From positions 1 to 64,000 of the forward strand of contig CAZNFT010000001.1 in NCBI GenBank assembly GCA_964572745.1: a stretch of DNA of 64,000 nucleotides, read 5' to 3'. Shown here piece after piece: positions 9,202 to 18,896 of the stretch (positions within the stretch are counted from its first letter, which is position 1; the number at the start of each line of letters is the position of its first letter). Position numbers and translations under genes: made by a program. This stretch comes from M50B103 sp041667565. GTDB lineage: Bacteria > Fidelibacterota > Fidelibacteria > Fidelibacterales > Fidelibacteraceae. The notes under the pieces are model-generated. The model was not told the DNA's origin. It was given only the letters and a program-made list of their open reading frames with translations, and ran no database searches.

Positions 9202-12200
9202 ATGGCTTTTGAAAAAATATTATTAAAAATATTCGGGACTTCGTCGGACCGATATTTGAAAAAAATCCTATCTATTCCCGATGAAATAAATGCTAAATAT
9301 GAATCCATGCATGATCTGAGCGATGATGATCTTCGTGCAAGAACAGAGGAAATGATCACCTTAATTGATGATCGCAGGCAAGAAGCCAAAAAGCATGCCG
9401 AGGATAATAATATCAGTGGTGAGGCAAAGGATAAATTAATCTACGATGCAGAACAAGCCGTTTTAGAAGACATTAAATTTGAAGCTTTTGCCATTGTAAA
9501 ACAAGCGAGCAAACGATTGTTAGGCAAGAAATTCAATGTTCTTGGAAATGAGCTTGAATGGAATATGGTTCCTTTCGATGTCCAGTTACTCGGTGCCGAA
9601 GTTTTACATAAGGGTAATATTGCAGAAATGAAAACCGGTGAGGGCAAAACGCTGGTGGCTACCATGCCAATATTTTTAAATGCTTTAACAAAGCGTGGCG
9701 TTCATGTTGTGACAGTAAATGATTATTTGGCCGAGCGTGATGCGGAGTGGATGGGCGCGATCTATCGTTTTCTTGGCTTGAGTGTAGGTAAAATATTAAA
9801 CTCTATGCCGCCCACAAATCGTAAAGAGCAATATGCTTGCGATATCGTATATGGTACAAATAATGAATTTGGTTTTGATTATCTTCGCGATAACATGGCT
9901 ATTCGTCAGGAAAATATGGTTCAGCGTGGACATTATTATGCTATCGTTGATGAGGTTGACTCTGTATTGGTCGATGAAGCTCGTACACCTTTGATCATTT
10001 CCGGTCCTGTCCAGTCGAATTCTAATGAGCGTTACAAAAAATTGCGTCCTCAAGTTGAAAAGCTGGTTCGGGCACAAAAGAAAAAAGTTAATGAGCTTTT
10101 AGATGAAATTCAGAATATAGCCGATGATAAAGAGCATGAACTGGAATTGGGAACAAAATTACTCCAGGTTCAACATGGAGAGCCTAAAAATCCTCGTTTT
10201 TTAAAATTAATGCAATCTGCAGATATTCAAGACAAATTATTTAGAACAGAAAATTTCTATATGCAGGAAAAGCGATTGCATGAAATTGATGACTCTCTGC
10301 TTTATGCTATCGATGAAAAAACTCATACAATTGTGATATCCGATGATGGTAGAAAAGTCATGAATCCTGAAGACCCCGAATATTTTGTTATTCCGGATAT
10401 TGGTGATGAATTTGTAAGAATTGATGAAGATGAAGGGTCTTCATCTGAAGACAAGGCCAGAAAAAAAGCAGAATTACAAAAAATGCATGGCCAGAAATCT
10501 GAAATGATCCACAACATTACTCAACTTCTCAGAGCTTATGCGCTTTATGAAAAAGATGTCGAGTATGTGGTAAAAGATGGCAAGGTTCTTATTGTTGATG
10601 AATTTACCGGTCGTATTTTACCCGGACGTCGTTATAGTGATGGTTTGCATCAGGCTATTGAAGCTAAAGAGCGCGTTCGTATTGAGGGTGAAAATCAGAC
10701 ACTTGCTACAATTACACTTCAGAATTATTTTCGCATGTATGATAAATTGGCAGGTATGACAGGTACAGCATCAACAGAAGCCAATGAATTTGAAGAGATC
10801 TATGATCTTCAAGTTGTGACTATCCCGACAAATAAACCAATCGTTAGAATTGATCAGGAAGATCAAATCTATAAAAGTCGCCAGGCAAAGCACCAGGCAA
10901 TTATCAATGAAATTGCTGCTTGTTTTAAAAAAGGTCAACCTGTTCTTGTCGGTACTATTTCCGTTGAAATGTCAGAAATGATATCTAAGCAATTAAAACG
11001 TGCAGGTATTCCTCATAATGTGTTGAATGCAAAACAGCATCAAAGGGAAGCAGATGTCGTTTCTCTTGCGGGACAAAGAAGTGCGATAACCATTGCTACG
11101 AATATGGCGGGTCGTGGAACGGATATTAAAATATCTGAAGAAGTAAAAGAATTAGGTGGTCTAAAGATCATTGGTACAGAAAGGCATGAGTCACGACGAA
11201 TTGATAATCAGTTGCGCGGTCGTGCCGGTCGTCAAGGTGATCCGGGAGAATCTGTTTTCTTTATCTCTCTGGAAGATGATCTGATGCGCTTATTTGGCAA
11301 TTTACGAGGTAACACACTTTTAGACGCAATTCCTGATGACGAAGTTATCTCTATGCCCATGATGAGTAAAATGATCGAGCGCGCTCAAAAACGGGTTGAA
11401 GAGCGAAACTTTGGTATTCGTAAACATCTGCTGGAATATGATGATGTAATGAATAAACAGAGAGAAGTTGTTTACGATCGCCGTTCTTATGCTTTAGAAG
11501 GTGGAAATCTTCAGAATGAGATCCATACAATGCTGGATGAATTTATCAATTCTGTTGTGGTAGAACATACTTCTGATTCTAATCCGGCAAACTGGCTTTG
11601 GGATGATCTGCGTCAGGAGATGTTAACTACATTAATGTGTGATATTCCCAGTGATCATCAGAATATGAAACGTGAAACTTTGATCGAATATTTTAACCAG
11701 CAAGCTAAAGAAACTTATGAGCGCAAGAAAATGCTCTATCCTGCCGAGATCATGCGCGATTTTGAACGCTGGGCTTATTTAAATAGTATTGATGGACTTT
11801 GGAAAGAGCATCTTTACGATTTGGATCAGATCAAAGAAGGTGCCGGTTTACAGGCATATGGACAAAAAGATCCTCTTTTGATCTATAAATCCGAGGCTTT
11901 TGAATCATTTCAACATTTACTGGCCCAGATTAATAAAACCGCTTTACGATTATTGTATAGAACAGATATCAGATTGCAAAATGAGCCTGAGCAGGCACAA
12001 CAAATGCGTGTTACTCAAGCTCGAAGCCAGAACATGGCGTTTGCAGAAGGAGCGCAAGCTTCAAATGCCGGTCTTCCGTCTCAGGCAAGTGTTCCCAAAG
12101 CAGGAAAAAATGAGCCAATTAAACGCAGTACACCTAAAGTAGGACGAAATGATCCATGTCCCTGTGGCTCCGGCAAAAAATATAAAAACTGTTGCGGACA

Positions 12201-12207
12201 AGTTTAA
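9202..12207 (+). CDS. secA: Preprotein translocase ATPase SecA
   Basis: 1,001 residues. Walker A is MKTGEGKTL (about 142-150). The DEAD-like helicase motif is VDEVDSVLVDEARTPL (about 248-263). The second motor domain shows TNMAGRGTDIKI and the arginine-finger region QLRGRAGRQGDPGES. The C-terminus has the SEC-C zinc motif CPCGSGKKYKNCCG that binds SecB and the ribosome. SecA drives preproteins through SecYEG, the first step for the many signal-peptide proteins here. It is longer than the ~900-residue E. coli type because of an extended, charged section in and around the cross-linking domain (about residues 275-440), as is common in Bacteroidota and relatives. Confidence 0.97.
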   Translation: MAFEKILLKIFGTSSDRYLKKILSIPDEINAKYESMHDLSDDDLRARTEEMITLIDDRRQEAKKHAEDNNISGEAKDKLIYDAEQAVLEDIKFEAFAIVKQASKRLLGKKFNVLGNELEWNMVPFDVQLLGAEVLHKGNIAEMKTGEGKTLVATMPIFLNALTKRGVHVVTVNDYLAERDAEWMGAIYRFLGLSVGKILNSMPPTNRKEQYACDIVYGTNNEFGFDYLRDNMAIRQENMVQRGHYYAIVDEVDSVLVDEARTPLIISGPVQSNSNERYKKLRPQVEKLVRAQKKKVNELLDEIQNIADDKEHELELGTKLLQVQHGEPKNPRFLKLMQSADIQDKLFRTENFYMQEKRLHEIDDSLLYAIDEKTHTIVISDDGRKVMNPEDPEYFVIPDIGDEFVRIDEDEGSSSEDKARKKAELQKMHGQKSEMIHNITQLLRAYALYEKDVEYVVKDGKVLIVDEFTGRILPGRRYSDGLHQAIEAKERVRIEGENQTLATITLQNYFRMYDKLAGMTGTASTEANEFEEIYDLQVVTIPTNKPIVRIDQEDQIYKSRQAKHQAIINEIAACFKKGQPVLVGTISVEMSEMISKQLKRAGIPHNVLNAKQHQREADVVSLAGQRSAITIATNMAGRGTDIKISEEVKELGGLKIIGTERHESRRIDNQLRGRAGRQGDPGESVFFISLEDDLMRLFGNLRGNTLLDAIPDDEVISMPMMSKMIERAQKRVEERNFGIRKHLLEYDDVMNKQREVVYDRRSYALEGGNLQNEIHTMLDEFINSVVVEHTSDSNPANWLWDDLRQEMLTTLMCDIPSDHQNMKRETLIEYFNQQAKETYERKKMLYPAEIMRDFERWAYLNSIDGLWKEHLYDLDQIKEGAGLQAYGQKDPLLIYKSEAFESFQHLLAQINKTALRLLYRTDIRLQNEPEQAQQMRVTQARSQNMAFAEGAQASNAGLPSQASVPKAGKNEPIKRSTPKVGRNDPCPCGSGKKYKNCCGQV

Positions 12208-12241
12208 GCGTATCAGAATATACCACTAAAAATATAAGTTG

Positions 12242-12267
12242 GGGGCGCAAATGAGCGTCCCTTTTTT
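12242..12267 (+). terminator. Terminator after nusB-secA
   Basis: A 7-bp stem ggggcgc / gcgtccc (one G-U pair) with loop aaatga is followed by a T-run (12262-12267), 34 bases after the secA stop. Confidence 0.75.
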
Positions 12268-12349
12268 ATTATTGTAATTTTGTTTACAGCCCTAGATTCA
12301 AGTAGTCGATGCATTTTTATAATTCAAAAAAACTTTAGTATAAAGTAAA

Positions 12350-12372
12350 AGCCCCGCTATGTAAGCGAGGCT
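12350..12372 (-). terminator. Terminator of the lipocalin gene (minus strand)
   Basis: agcctcgc / gcggggct arms (one mismatch) around a 7-base loop; on the minus strand the hairpin is followed by cttttac. It lies about 45 bases past the stop of the lipocalin gene. Confidence 0.6.
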
Positions 12373-12415
12373 ATTTATAGGATATCAAATTATGTTGAGA
12401 AATTGGAACAGGTAA

Positions 12416-12952
12416 TTATTGTTGCGGATAGATCAATGCATCCGTATCGAATCCGTATTTTTCTGCTTTTGTTTTTATACTTGCAAGAATTGCCGGATCA
12501 AGTTCTTTTTCGCGTGTGAGAATCCAGAGATATTTGGTCGATCCACCTGCTATTAGTGCCCATTGGTAATTTTCGGTATCTAAAGCGATAATATTGTAAT
12601 CGCCATAAAAAGGACCAAAGAAAGAAACTGCCAAACGAGCAGGTTCATCCTTTACCGGAATTACAGCCTTCCCTTTAGCTTCTTTAAGCTTCCCGTTTTT
12701 CACACCACTATTGATCACTTGAATTTGTGTGCGCCCTTCTTTATCAGGTTTCAGCAGGGTATAATTAGCTTTGGTATTTACCATTCCACGTTCGAATGAA
12801 ACATCCAGACGAGCAAATTCGTACCATGTTCCAAGATATTTTTCTAATTCAATGTCATTAATAACTTCCATAGATTTTGAAAACTCACTGGATTCGGATA
12901 CTCCACAAGAAATCAGAATAAAGCTGAGTAATAGGCTTAGTAGTTTTTTCAT
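12416..12952 (-). CDS. blc: Outer-membrane lipoprotein lipocalin (Blc family)
   Basis: 178 residues. A lipoprotein signal peptide ends in the lipobox LISC (Cys16). The lipocalin hallmark G-T-W-Y-E (LEKYLGTWYEFARLD) follows at about residue 40. The later IIALDTENYQWALIAGGSTKYLWILTRE region, written here only for its YQWALI and LWILTR strands, is typical of Blc. Blc proteins are small beta-barrels on the outer membrane that bind fatty acids or lysophospholipids, often in stress or stationary phase. Single-gene unit, convergent with secA, with its own terminator. Confidence 0.9.
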   Translation of the reverse strand: MKKLLSLLLSFILISCGVSESSEFSKSMEVINDIELEKYLGTWYEFARLDVSFERGMVNTKANYTLLKPDKEGRTQIQVINSGVKNGKLKEAKGKAVIPVKDEPARLAVSFFGPFYGDYNIIALDTENYQWALIAGGSTKYLWILTREKELDPAILASIKTKAEKYGFDTDALIYPQQ

Positions 12953-13012
12953 ACGATCTCCATTTTTTAGCTAAATTAATATACAAAGCCTAATATAGTT
13001 ATCAAAGATATG

Positions 13013-15373
13013 TTATTTGACAACAAAGGATTTTTTCATTCTGAAAACTTTGTTATCCAGATCATGCATTAATACCACCACAAGATATATACCTCTTTTA
13101 GGCCAAGACCTATCTGATAGTTTTCCATCCCAGAAGATCATAGTGGAAGCTTGTGAAAAACAATTTTGTTTTTTCTTGTAGATCAATTGTCCTGCCATAT
13201 TAAAACATAATAATTCGCAGAATTTAAGCCCGAATTCAGAGTCAATACTAAATTGTATATGCTCATCCTCTCCCGGAGAAAAGATCTCAGGGTAAATACC
13301 GATAGAATTACGAGATGCTTCTAAGGCAGTGATACTATTACGATCGCTGGGTGTCATGCCGTTTTCAGCAACAGAACTGAACCACTGAGAGGGATCTTCA
13401 GAGCTTATAGATTGAAATTGTTTTTCCAGACTTTGGCCTTCAGTGATCTGTGAATGATCGCGAAGATCGCAGAAGTCTATAATTTTATCCATAGGATCTA
13501 AGATATATACTTCAGCACCGGAATTGGGGAGAGAGGGAAAATTACTGAGAGCTATTGCAGAGGAATAATTTGAAAGATAGGAGCTTTTACTACAAAGAAT
13601 ACCGTAATAATTTACTAAAGATCCTTCAAGTATAATGCGCCGATTATTGATCTGGAGTTTCCAGTTTTTAAGATCCAGCGTATCTTTCATGTTCTCAATT
13701 TCAATAAACTCCTCCTGTCCATAGGTGTCGATAGGATCAAAAAATATTTCATTAAGTAAACAAGGAGCTTCGGAATATGGGCGATAGTAGTCAATAGAAT
13801 GATCAAATAAAGTTGAACAGTTTACAGAAACAGAATGTGTTCCTTCACTTATAAAAAAACTTGTGTCAGGAAAAAAAATAAATGTATCACCGGGAGACAA
13901 AGAGGGTAGATCAATGTTCTGATCTTGATTAATAGTCATAATGAAGTTTTCGCAAGAAAAAAAGCCATCATTTATAATTGTTAAAAAAAGTGTATCAAGA
14001 GGCGTATAAAAATCCTTCTTTGTATAGCAAGAAAGGTGAAGTAATTCTTGTTGAGTTTGGTTGATTTTACCAGGAGTACCGCTTGTAGTGCATTCCCAAT
14101 TATAGGGATCTCGGTAGTCTAAGGAAAAGTCAATAAGTTGCATGGCGCAATCGTCAGCAATATTCCAATTTTTATCATAGTGCAACTCACATATACAAAG
14201 GGAAGATACATTTGAGATGCATATAATATCTTCGCTATTGTTTAAACTACGCCATGCTTTAGGGTGAATATATTTTTTGACATAGGGAAAGTCATCGTGA
14301 AATGTTCTTGATTGAGCTAAAACAATTAAGGAATCCGGCCATAATATAAATGATGTATCGGGTTTTATTGAACCTGTCAGGTCCCAGACCTCAAGATTTC
14401 TGATCTGTATTGGAAGTGTGCATTTTGAAAACAATTCAAAATATTCACAAGAAAAATTATCCTTGGGTTTAGATACAAATTCAGTGATAATAATGTCATT
14501 TTCTAATACGGGTATGTCAGCGTAGCGACTCAATGTGTCGGTGAATTCTTCATGTATTAAGCATACTTCAATAAAAACATTTCCTTTACATAAAAGCTTG
14601 GTTTTTGTGTTAATAGTAAGGCTATCGCCGGCTGCAATATCTTGCTCAAAAGTATTCATTATTTTAGTGTTAATACTTTCAAATTTTTCGTCAAAGCTAA
14701 TGTTTATTTCATAATCAAACCGACTAATAGTCTCGAAACCAATATTGCTGCTTTCAAAAGATATTTCAAGAAAATCACTTTCTATAGATAGATCAATATG
14801 CTCGATTTGGAGCTCTTTGTTTTGTGGCGAGACAGAATTCTTGCTACCTGGAGTTCCAGGCTTAAACAAAGAACAGAGCCACTCATTTTCAGTGAATTTA
14901 TAGCGTTCTATGGTATAGCATGAAGGTGGCCAGAGTGGAGTTCCAGTGCGATAGCTATCAATAACATTGCTTTTCTTATCTAATAGAGAAAAAGTTTTTG
15001 CCGTAGAATTAGAAATACCATATTTGCCAAAGCGAGAATCTTCTATGCTTACAAGAATACTTGTAGTGGGTATAAATTCATCATATTCGCCTGCATAGTT
15101 AGGGTCTATAATTAATGCATAATTATCTGGAGCCAAGAGTGAATCCGGGAAAGCAATTATTCTGTCAGTATCCTGTTCATCACAAAGATAGTATTCTGTG
15201 AGGTCGATCACTGAATTGCTGTTGTTGAAGACCTCAATAAATTCACCCGTGTTCTCATTTTCGGGATCTATCATAAATTCATTGAAGATGAGTTGGGCAG
15301 ATAAAAAGAAAAAATTAATAAGTCCTATTATAAGTAATTTTATTAAACGATTTATTAGTTTTCGCTTATGCAT
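13013..15373 (-). CDS. Secreted protein with three lamin-tail domains and a sorting-domain-like C-terminus
   Basis: 786 residues with an N-terminal signal segment (LIKLLIIGLINFFFLSAQ). Three lamin-tail-domain-like units are visible: LIFNEFMIDPENENTGEFIE at about residues 28-47, IIITEFVSKPKDNFSCEYFE near 297, and LLNEIFFDPIDTYGQEEFIE near 540. Each is followed by the usual V/I-DL...W pattern and a later GTPG(S/K) or TPSDRN segment. The last ~95 residues are a FlgD-like strand set ending in KKSFVVK, related to type IX sorting domains but without NYPNPFNP. LTD modules occur in secreted nucleases and surface proteins of this group; here no catalytic domain is visible. A surface or binding role is inferred. 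Confidence 0.75.
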   Translation of the reverse strand: MHKRKLINRLIKLLIIGLINFFFLSAQLIFNEFMIDPENENTGEFIEVFNNSNSVIDLTEYYLCDEQDTDRIIAFPDSLLAPDNYALIIDPNYAGEYDEFIPTTSILVSIEDSRFGKYGISNSTAKTFSLLDKKSNVIDSYRTGTPLWPPSCYTIERYKFTENEWLCSLFKPGTPGSKNSVSPQNKELQIEHIDLSIESDFLEISFESSNIGFETISRFDYEINISFDEKFESINTKIMNTFEQDIAAGDSLTINTKTKLLCKGNVFIEVCLIHEEFTDTLSRYADIPVLENDIIITEFVSKPKDNFSCEYFELFSKCTLPIQIRNLEVWDLTGSIKPDTSFILWPDSLIVLAQSRTFHDDFPYVKKYIHPKAWRSLNNSEDIICISNVSSLCICELHYDKNWNIADDCAMQLIDFSLDYRDPYNWECTTSGTPGKINQTQQELLHLSCYTKKDFYTPLDTLFLTIINDGFFSCENFIMTINQDQNIDLPSLSPGDTFIFFPDTSFFISEGTHSVSVNCSTLFDHSIDYYRPYSEAPCLLNEIFFDPIDTYGQEEFIEIENMKDTLDLKNWKLQINNRRIILEGSLVNYYGILCSKSSYLSNYSSAIALSNFPSLPNSGAEVYILDPMDKIIDFCDLRDHSQITEGQSLEKQFQSISSEDPSQWFSSVAENGMTPSDRNSITALEASRNSIGIYPEIFSPGEDEHIQFSIDSEFGLKFCELLCFNMAGQLIYKKKQNCFSQASTMIFWDGKLSDRSWPKRGIYLVVVLMHDLDNKVFRMKKSFVVK

Positions 15374-15393
15374 TTTTGTCTCCCCCCTATATT

Positions 15394-15797
15394 GAACTGC
15401 TTTGCAGTTCGCTTTGTTGTAGATGTATATATGCTACTATATTCAAGCCCTTTGGGCTATATATTTAAGCTAGATGCTTCTACTTATTGCTACTCCCTGT
15501 TTATCATACACTGCCTTGCAGTTCCGCTATTAATTGTTTGATGTAAATTAAGTTCAGCTATGTTCATCCAAGCATGCCTCGGGGATTCAATGTTTTTGAG
15601 TTTTATGTAAGCTCATGCCAGTAAAGCACACTTTCGCTTTCGAAGCCCAAAAGGCTTCAATAGTATTAACACGAATATTTCGTGACCTTTTTATAATAAC
15701 TCCTGTTAATAGCTTGTATTTTTACTTTCTAACCCCGACAGGGGTTAAATATAGTAGCAAAATCCATTTCATTCATCCAGGAACTACAAAGCAGTTC
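15394..15797. repeat. Tract of short palindromes (REP-like) in a 603-base intergenic region
   Basis: No gene is visible between 15374 and 15976. Instead there are seven short hairpins: gaactgctttgcagttc (15394-15410), agccctttgggct (15446-15458), actgccttgcagt (15510-15522), gaagcc-caaaa-ggcttc (15642-15658), cacgaatatttcgtg (15670-15684), aaccccgacaggggtt (15731-15746) and gaactacaaagcagttc (15781-15797). The first and last are the same family. Loops are 3-5 bases and the flanks are A+T-rich. This is the look of small mobile palindromes of the RAYT/REP kind. The 76-codon open frame at 15615-15845 crosses several of these and is not credible as a gene. Confidence 0.65.
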
Positions 15798-15888
15798 AAT
15801 ATCAAAATAAAATATTTTGCATCAATTTCCCCTTTTATTGGCTAATATATAATATTTTTTAAAGAAAAACATGTCACCATGGCAAAAG

Positions 15889-15904
15889 TGTGAGCATCGT
15901 CACA
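15889..15904. promoter_or_regulatory. CRP/FNR-type operator candidate (TGTGA-N6-TCACA), site B
   Basis: TGTGAGCATCGTCACA has perfect half-sites. It lies 516 bases upstream of the lamin-tail gene start (15373, minus strand), with the palindrome tract between. The distance makes control of that gene uncertain unless the palindromes were inserted later between operator and gene. Confidence 0.4.
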
Positions 15905-15938
15905 GAAATCGCTAAAAATAAAGTCTATAAATGAAAAA

Positions 15939-15955
15939 CCGGAGATATACTCCGG
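15939..15955 (-). terminator. Terminator of the rarA-mtaD unit (minus strand)
   Basis: A perfect 6-bp stem ccggag / ctccgg with loop atata. On the minus strand it is followed by tttttcat. It lies 22 bases past the mtaD stop. Confidence 0.75.
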
Positions 15956-15976
15956 CAAAAAAATGATTTTCTCTGT

Positions 15977-17257
15977 TTATCTACTTATCAGATCTCGGAA
16001 AACTTCATTTGCTTTTTGAATAATCTCTTCTTCTCCATTTACTTTGCGATCTTGCATAAGAATGCGACCATCACAAATGAGCGTATCGATGCATTCCGGA
16101 GAGGCAGAGTAAACCATATTGGAGATGAGACGATTATAAGTGTCAGTTTGTCCACAAGGTGTCAGTGAATAGTGCTTTAAATTGATCAGCATACAATCGG
16201 CAAGATAAGCCTCTTCGATCTTCCCGGCTTTTAATCCCGCTGCTTTTGCACCATGCTCTGTTGCCATTTTATAGATCTCTTTAGCAGGTGCCATTGATGC
16301 ATTACCTGAATTCACTTTAGCTTGCAAAGCAGCCAGTTTCATTTCTTCCAGCATGGATAGATTATTATTAGAAGATGCACTATCTGTTCCCAGTACAAGA
16401 TCTATGCCCGCTTTCCTTAATTTTGCATAATCCATAGCACCGGAAGTAAGTTTCATATTAGAGGCTGGGCAGTGAACAACGGTTACTTTGCGTTTTTTTA
16501 AGATCTTTCTGTCTTTATCACTTAAATGCACACAATGGGCCGCTATAACATTTTTAGAGAGTACTTTTATGGAATCCAGATATTCTACGACAGTTAGTCC
16601 ACGGCTCTCTTCATGAAGATTTTTACTATGTTCATCCTCGGTTTCGGCAATATGGATATGATAAGGTAAATTATGTACTTTTGCTAATTGGGCGGCTGCT
16701 TGAAGCATTTCTTTAGATGCAGTATAAATAGCATGTGGACCGACTGAAAATTTAATTCTGGAAGGATAATCATCCAATTTAGCAATGATATCCTTTGCCT
16801 CTTTAAGTTTTTTTTCACGTTTTTTTAAATCATTTTCATCAGACAGGGCCAAAGCAATATTTGTACGTACACCCATTTCATCTGCAGCTTTTGCCGTATC
16901 GAGAGAGAAATAGTACATGTCGTTAAAATAAACCGTTCCGCTTTTTATCATTTCAAGAATTGCCAAACGCGTGCCGTGGTAGATATCTTCTTTTTTAAGT
17001 TTTTTTTCAATTGGAAAAATATCTTTTATTAGCCAATCGTCTAAGTTCTTATCATCTGAATAAGCCCTTAATAAATTCATGGCAGAATGAGTGTGCATAT
17101 TGTAAAAGGGAGGAAGTATGGCAAAATTTTCACCATCAATGATCTTTGAATCTTTAGCTGCTTTAATTTTATTGGCAATTTTTGAAAAGCTATTTCCCTC
17201 GATAAGGATATCTTTTCGGGCATCATTGAGTAATACATTTTTAATAAGTATGGGCAT
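15977..17257 (-). CDS. mtaD: 5-methylthioadenosine/S-adenosylhomocysteine deaminase-like amidohydrolase
   Basis: 426 residues. It has the metal-dependent amidohydrolase set: NMHTHSAMNLLRAYSDD (first two metal His), HIHIAETEDE, AHCVHL and LGTDSASSNN (metal Asp). This pattern and size match the MtaD/TrzN-like group, which deaminates methylthioadenosine or S-adenosylhomocysteine to inosyl products in methionine and SAM salvage. Substrate assignment within the group cannot be made firm from sequence alone; guanine or atrazine-type deaminases are relatives. Starts one base after the rarA stop, with aagga inside the end of rarA, so translation is probably coupled. Confidence 0.85.
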   Translation of the reverse strand: MPILIKNVLLNDARKDILIEGNSFSKIANKIKAAKDSKIIDGENFAILPPFYNMHTHSAMNLLRAYSDDKNLDDWLIKDIFPIEKKLKKEDIYHGTRLAILEMIKSGTVYFNDMYYFSLDTAKAADEMGVRTNIALALSDENDLKKREKKLKEAKDIIAKLDDYPSRIKFSVGPHAIYTASKEMLQAAAQLAKVHNLPYHIHIAETEDEHSKNLHEESRGLTVVEYLDSIKVLSKNVIAAHCVHLSDKDRKILKKRKVTVVHCPASNMKLTSGAMDYAKLRKAGIDLVLGTDSASSNNNLSMLEEMKLAALQAKVNSGNASMAPAKEIYKMATEHGAKAAGLKAGKIEEAYLADCMLINLKHYSLTPCGQTDTYNRLISNMVYSASPECIDTLICDGRILMQDRKVNGEEEIIQKANEVFRDLISR

Positions 17258-17258
17258 C

Positions 17259-18584
17259 TTATTCCTTATAGCGTTTAGGCCAGCATTTTACAAGTCGTTC
17301 ATAAATAAATTGTTCATAGCCGATTTTCTTGGGTTCGTAAAGATTTACATCGGGTTTTTGTTCCGGCATATAATCTTGGTCGGCAAATCCACCTTCGTAG
17401 TCGTGGGGATATTTATAACCCAAACCATACTGGAATTGTTTCATGGCATCAGTAGGAGCGTTGCGTAAGTGAAGTGGTATGGATTGGAAGCCTGTATCTC
17501 GGATGGAAGATTTTGCTTTATTAAAAGCCAGATAGGCCGCATTACTTTTGGGAGATGAAGCCAAAAATGTTGTTACCTGGGCAAGAACAATGGCAGCTTC
17601 GGGAAAACCAATAGCTTTCACGGCTTGAAATCCGGCATTGGCAATAACAAGGCCTTGAGGGTCTGCATTTCCAATATCTTCGGAGGCAAGAATGATCAAA
17701 CGCCTAGCAATGAAAAGAGGATCTTCTCCACCTTCTATCATCACGGTCATCCAATAGACTGCGGCATCCGGATCTGAGCCGCGAACAGATTTAATAAATG
17801 CTGAAATTGTATCGTAATGGTAGTCACCATCCTTGTCGTATAGCAAGGCACGTTCTTGTAGGGCAACTTGGATATCTTCTTTTGTGATTGTAAAATTGGT
17901 GTTGCCTAAGTCCTTTCCGCGTACGAGTTGCACGGTGATGTCAAGCGTGTTGAACATCTTACGGGCATCTCCACCTGAAGACATAATTAAAAAATGACGG
18001 ACTTCATCAGAAAGATTAATGCTATATTTAGAAAGAAGTATATCTTCCTTTAGGGCACGCTCAATCAAATCGCTTAGATTTTTTGGCTCGAGTGAACGAA
18101 GTTTTAAAATCCGGCATCTGGAAAGCAAGGGCGATATAACTTCGAAAGAAGGGTTTTCTGTGGTAGCGCCTATCATAACAATTTCGCCGTTTTCGACAGC
18201 ATGTAATAATGCATCTTGCTGGCTTTTATTAAAGCGGTGGATCTCATCAATGAACATGAGTGTTTTTTTGCCCATTTGCTGATGCGATGCCGCTTTGCGA
18301 ATGATCTCTCGTACATCTTTTACGGATGCGGACACAGCAGAAAGTTCATAAAAGATTGCGTCAACATTTTTTGCAATAATTCTTGCGAGCGTTGTTTTAC
18401 CAGTGCCGGGTGGACCCCAAAGTACAAGTGAAAATAGCGCTTTGGATTTGATCATATTCTGAACGAATTTACCTTCTGACACAAGATGTTCCTGACCGGT
18501 ATAGTGCTCCAGTTTACTGGGTCTCATACGCGCTGCCAAGGGTGGCAGATTCGTTGTTGATGTAAATAGTGTATTTTCGGGCAT
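17259..18584 (-). CDS. rarA: Replication-associated recombination protein A (RarA/MgsA, AAA+ ATPase)
   Basis: 441 residues from the ATG at 18584. Walker A is WGPPGTGKTTLARI; Walker B is LMFIDEIHRFNKSQQDALL; sensor region GATTENPSFEV; and the C-terminal part has SASVKDVREI and the MIEGGEDPLFIARRL region typical of RarA/WRNIP1. It is a clamp-loader-like ATPase that works with SSB at stalled replication forks. An open frame reaches 18 codons further to a TTG at 18638, but those codons match nothing in the family and lie in an A-rich intergenic word (aaggcaaaag), so the ATG is preferred. mtaD follows with a one-base gap. Confidence 0.93.
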   Translation of the reverse strand: MPENTLFTSTTNLPPLAARMRPSKLEHYTGQEHLVSEGKFVQNMIKSKALFSLVLWGPPGTGKTTLARIIAKNVDAIFYELSAVSASVKDVREIIRKAASHQQMGKKTLMFIDEIHRFNKSQQDALLHAVENGEIVMIGATTENPSFEVISPLLSRCRILKLRSLEPKNLSDLIERALKEDILLSKYSINLSDEVRHFLIMSSGGDARKMFNTLDITVQLVRGKDLGNTNFTITKEDIQVALQERALLYDKDGDYHYDTISAFIKSVRGSDPDAAVYWMTVMIEGGEDPLFIARRLIILASEDIGNADPQGLVIANAGFQAVKAIGFPEAAIVLAQVTTFLASSPKSNAAYLAFNKAKSSIRDTGFQSIPLHLRNAPTDAMKQFQYGLGYKYPHDYEGGFADQDYMPEQKPDVNLYEPKKIGYEQFIYERLVKCWPKRYKE

Positions 18585-18844
18585 GTTGGAAAATACAAGT
18601 ATAAAGGGAAAAGAACAAAGGTAAAAATTTAAAGGCAAAAGTAAAAAGTCGAAGACTCGCCGTGTGTGTCAAAACATAGGTTACACATCACGAACTTGAA
18701 ATACATTGAAAACTGTCATCCTGAGCAAATCTCGATGCATATCGGGAGAATTTATTCATGAGAATTGCTTGTCAAAATGAAAAGAATGTTCTCGAAAAGC
18801 ATGATCAAATGTGCTTAAGAACAAATTGTTCATACATAAAAAAA
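18585..18844. other. Intergenic region with degraded repeat words
   Basis: No gene seen. Next to the rarA start lies an A-rich stretch with aaaggcaaaagtaaaaagtc (18632-18651), a word that recurs elsewhere. Around 18714-18750 is ctgtcatcctgagc followed by tctcgatgcatatcgggaga, a relic of the very widespread GTCATCCTGA-type intergenic repeat. Promoter elements were not clear. Confidence 0.5.
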
Positions 18845-18871
18845 CCTCGTTAAGTAATTAGCTCAACGAGG
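18845..18871 (-). terminator. Terminator of the beta-helix protein gene (minus strand)
   Basis: A perfect 7-bp stem cctcgtt / aacgagg with a 13-base loop, followed on the minus strand by a run of seven T. It begins 26 bases past the stop at 18897. Confidence 0.8.
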
Positions 18872-18896
18872 CAATGTGTTTTATTTGAAGCTTAAT

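Noticed and set aside
15615..15845. Small gene in the palindrome tract
   Set aside because: The frame runs through several palindromes, has no ribosome site and no domain pattern.
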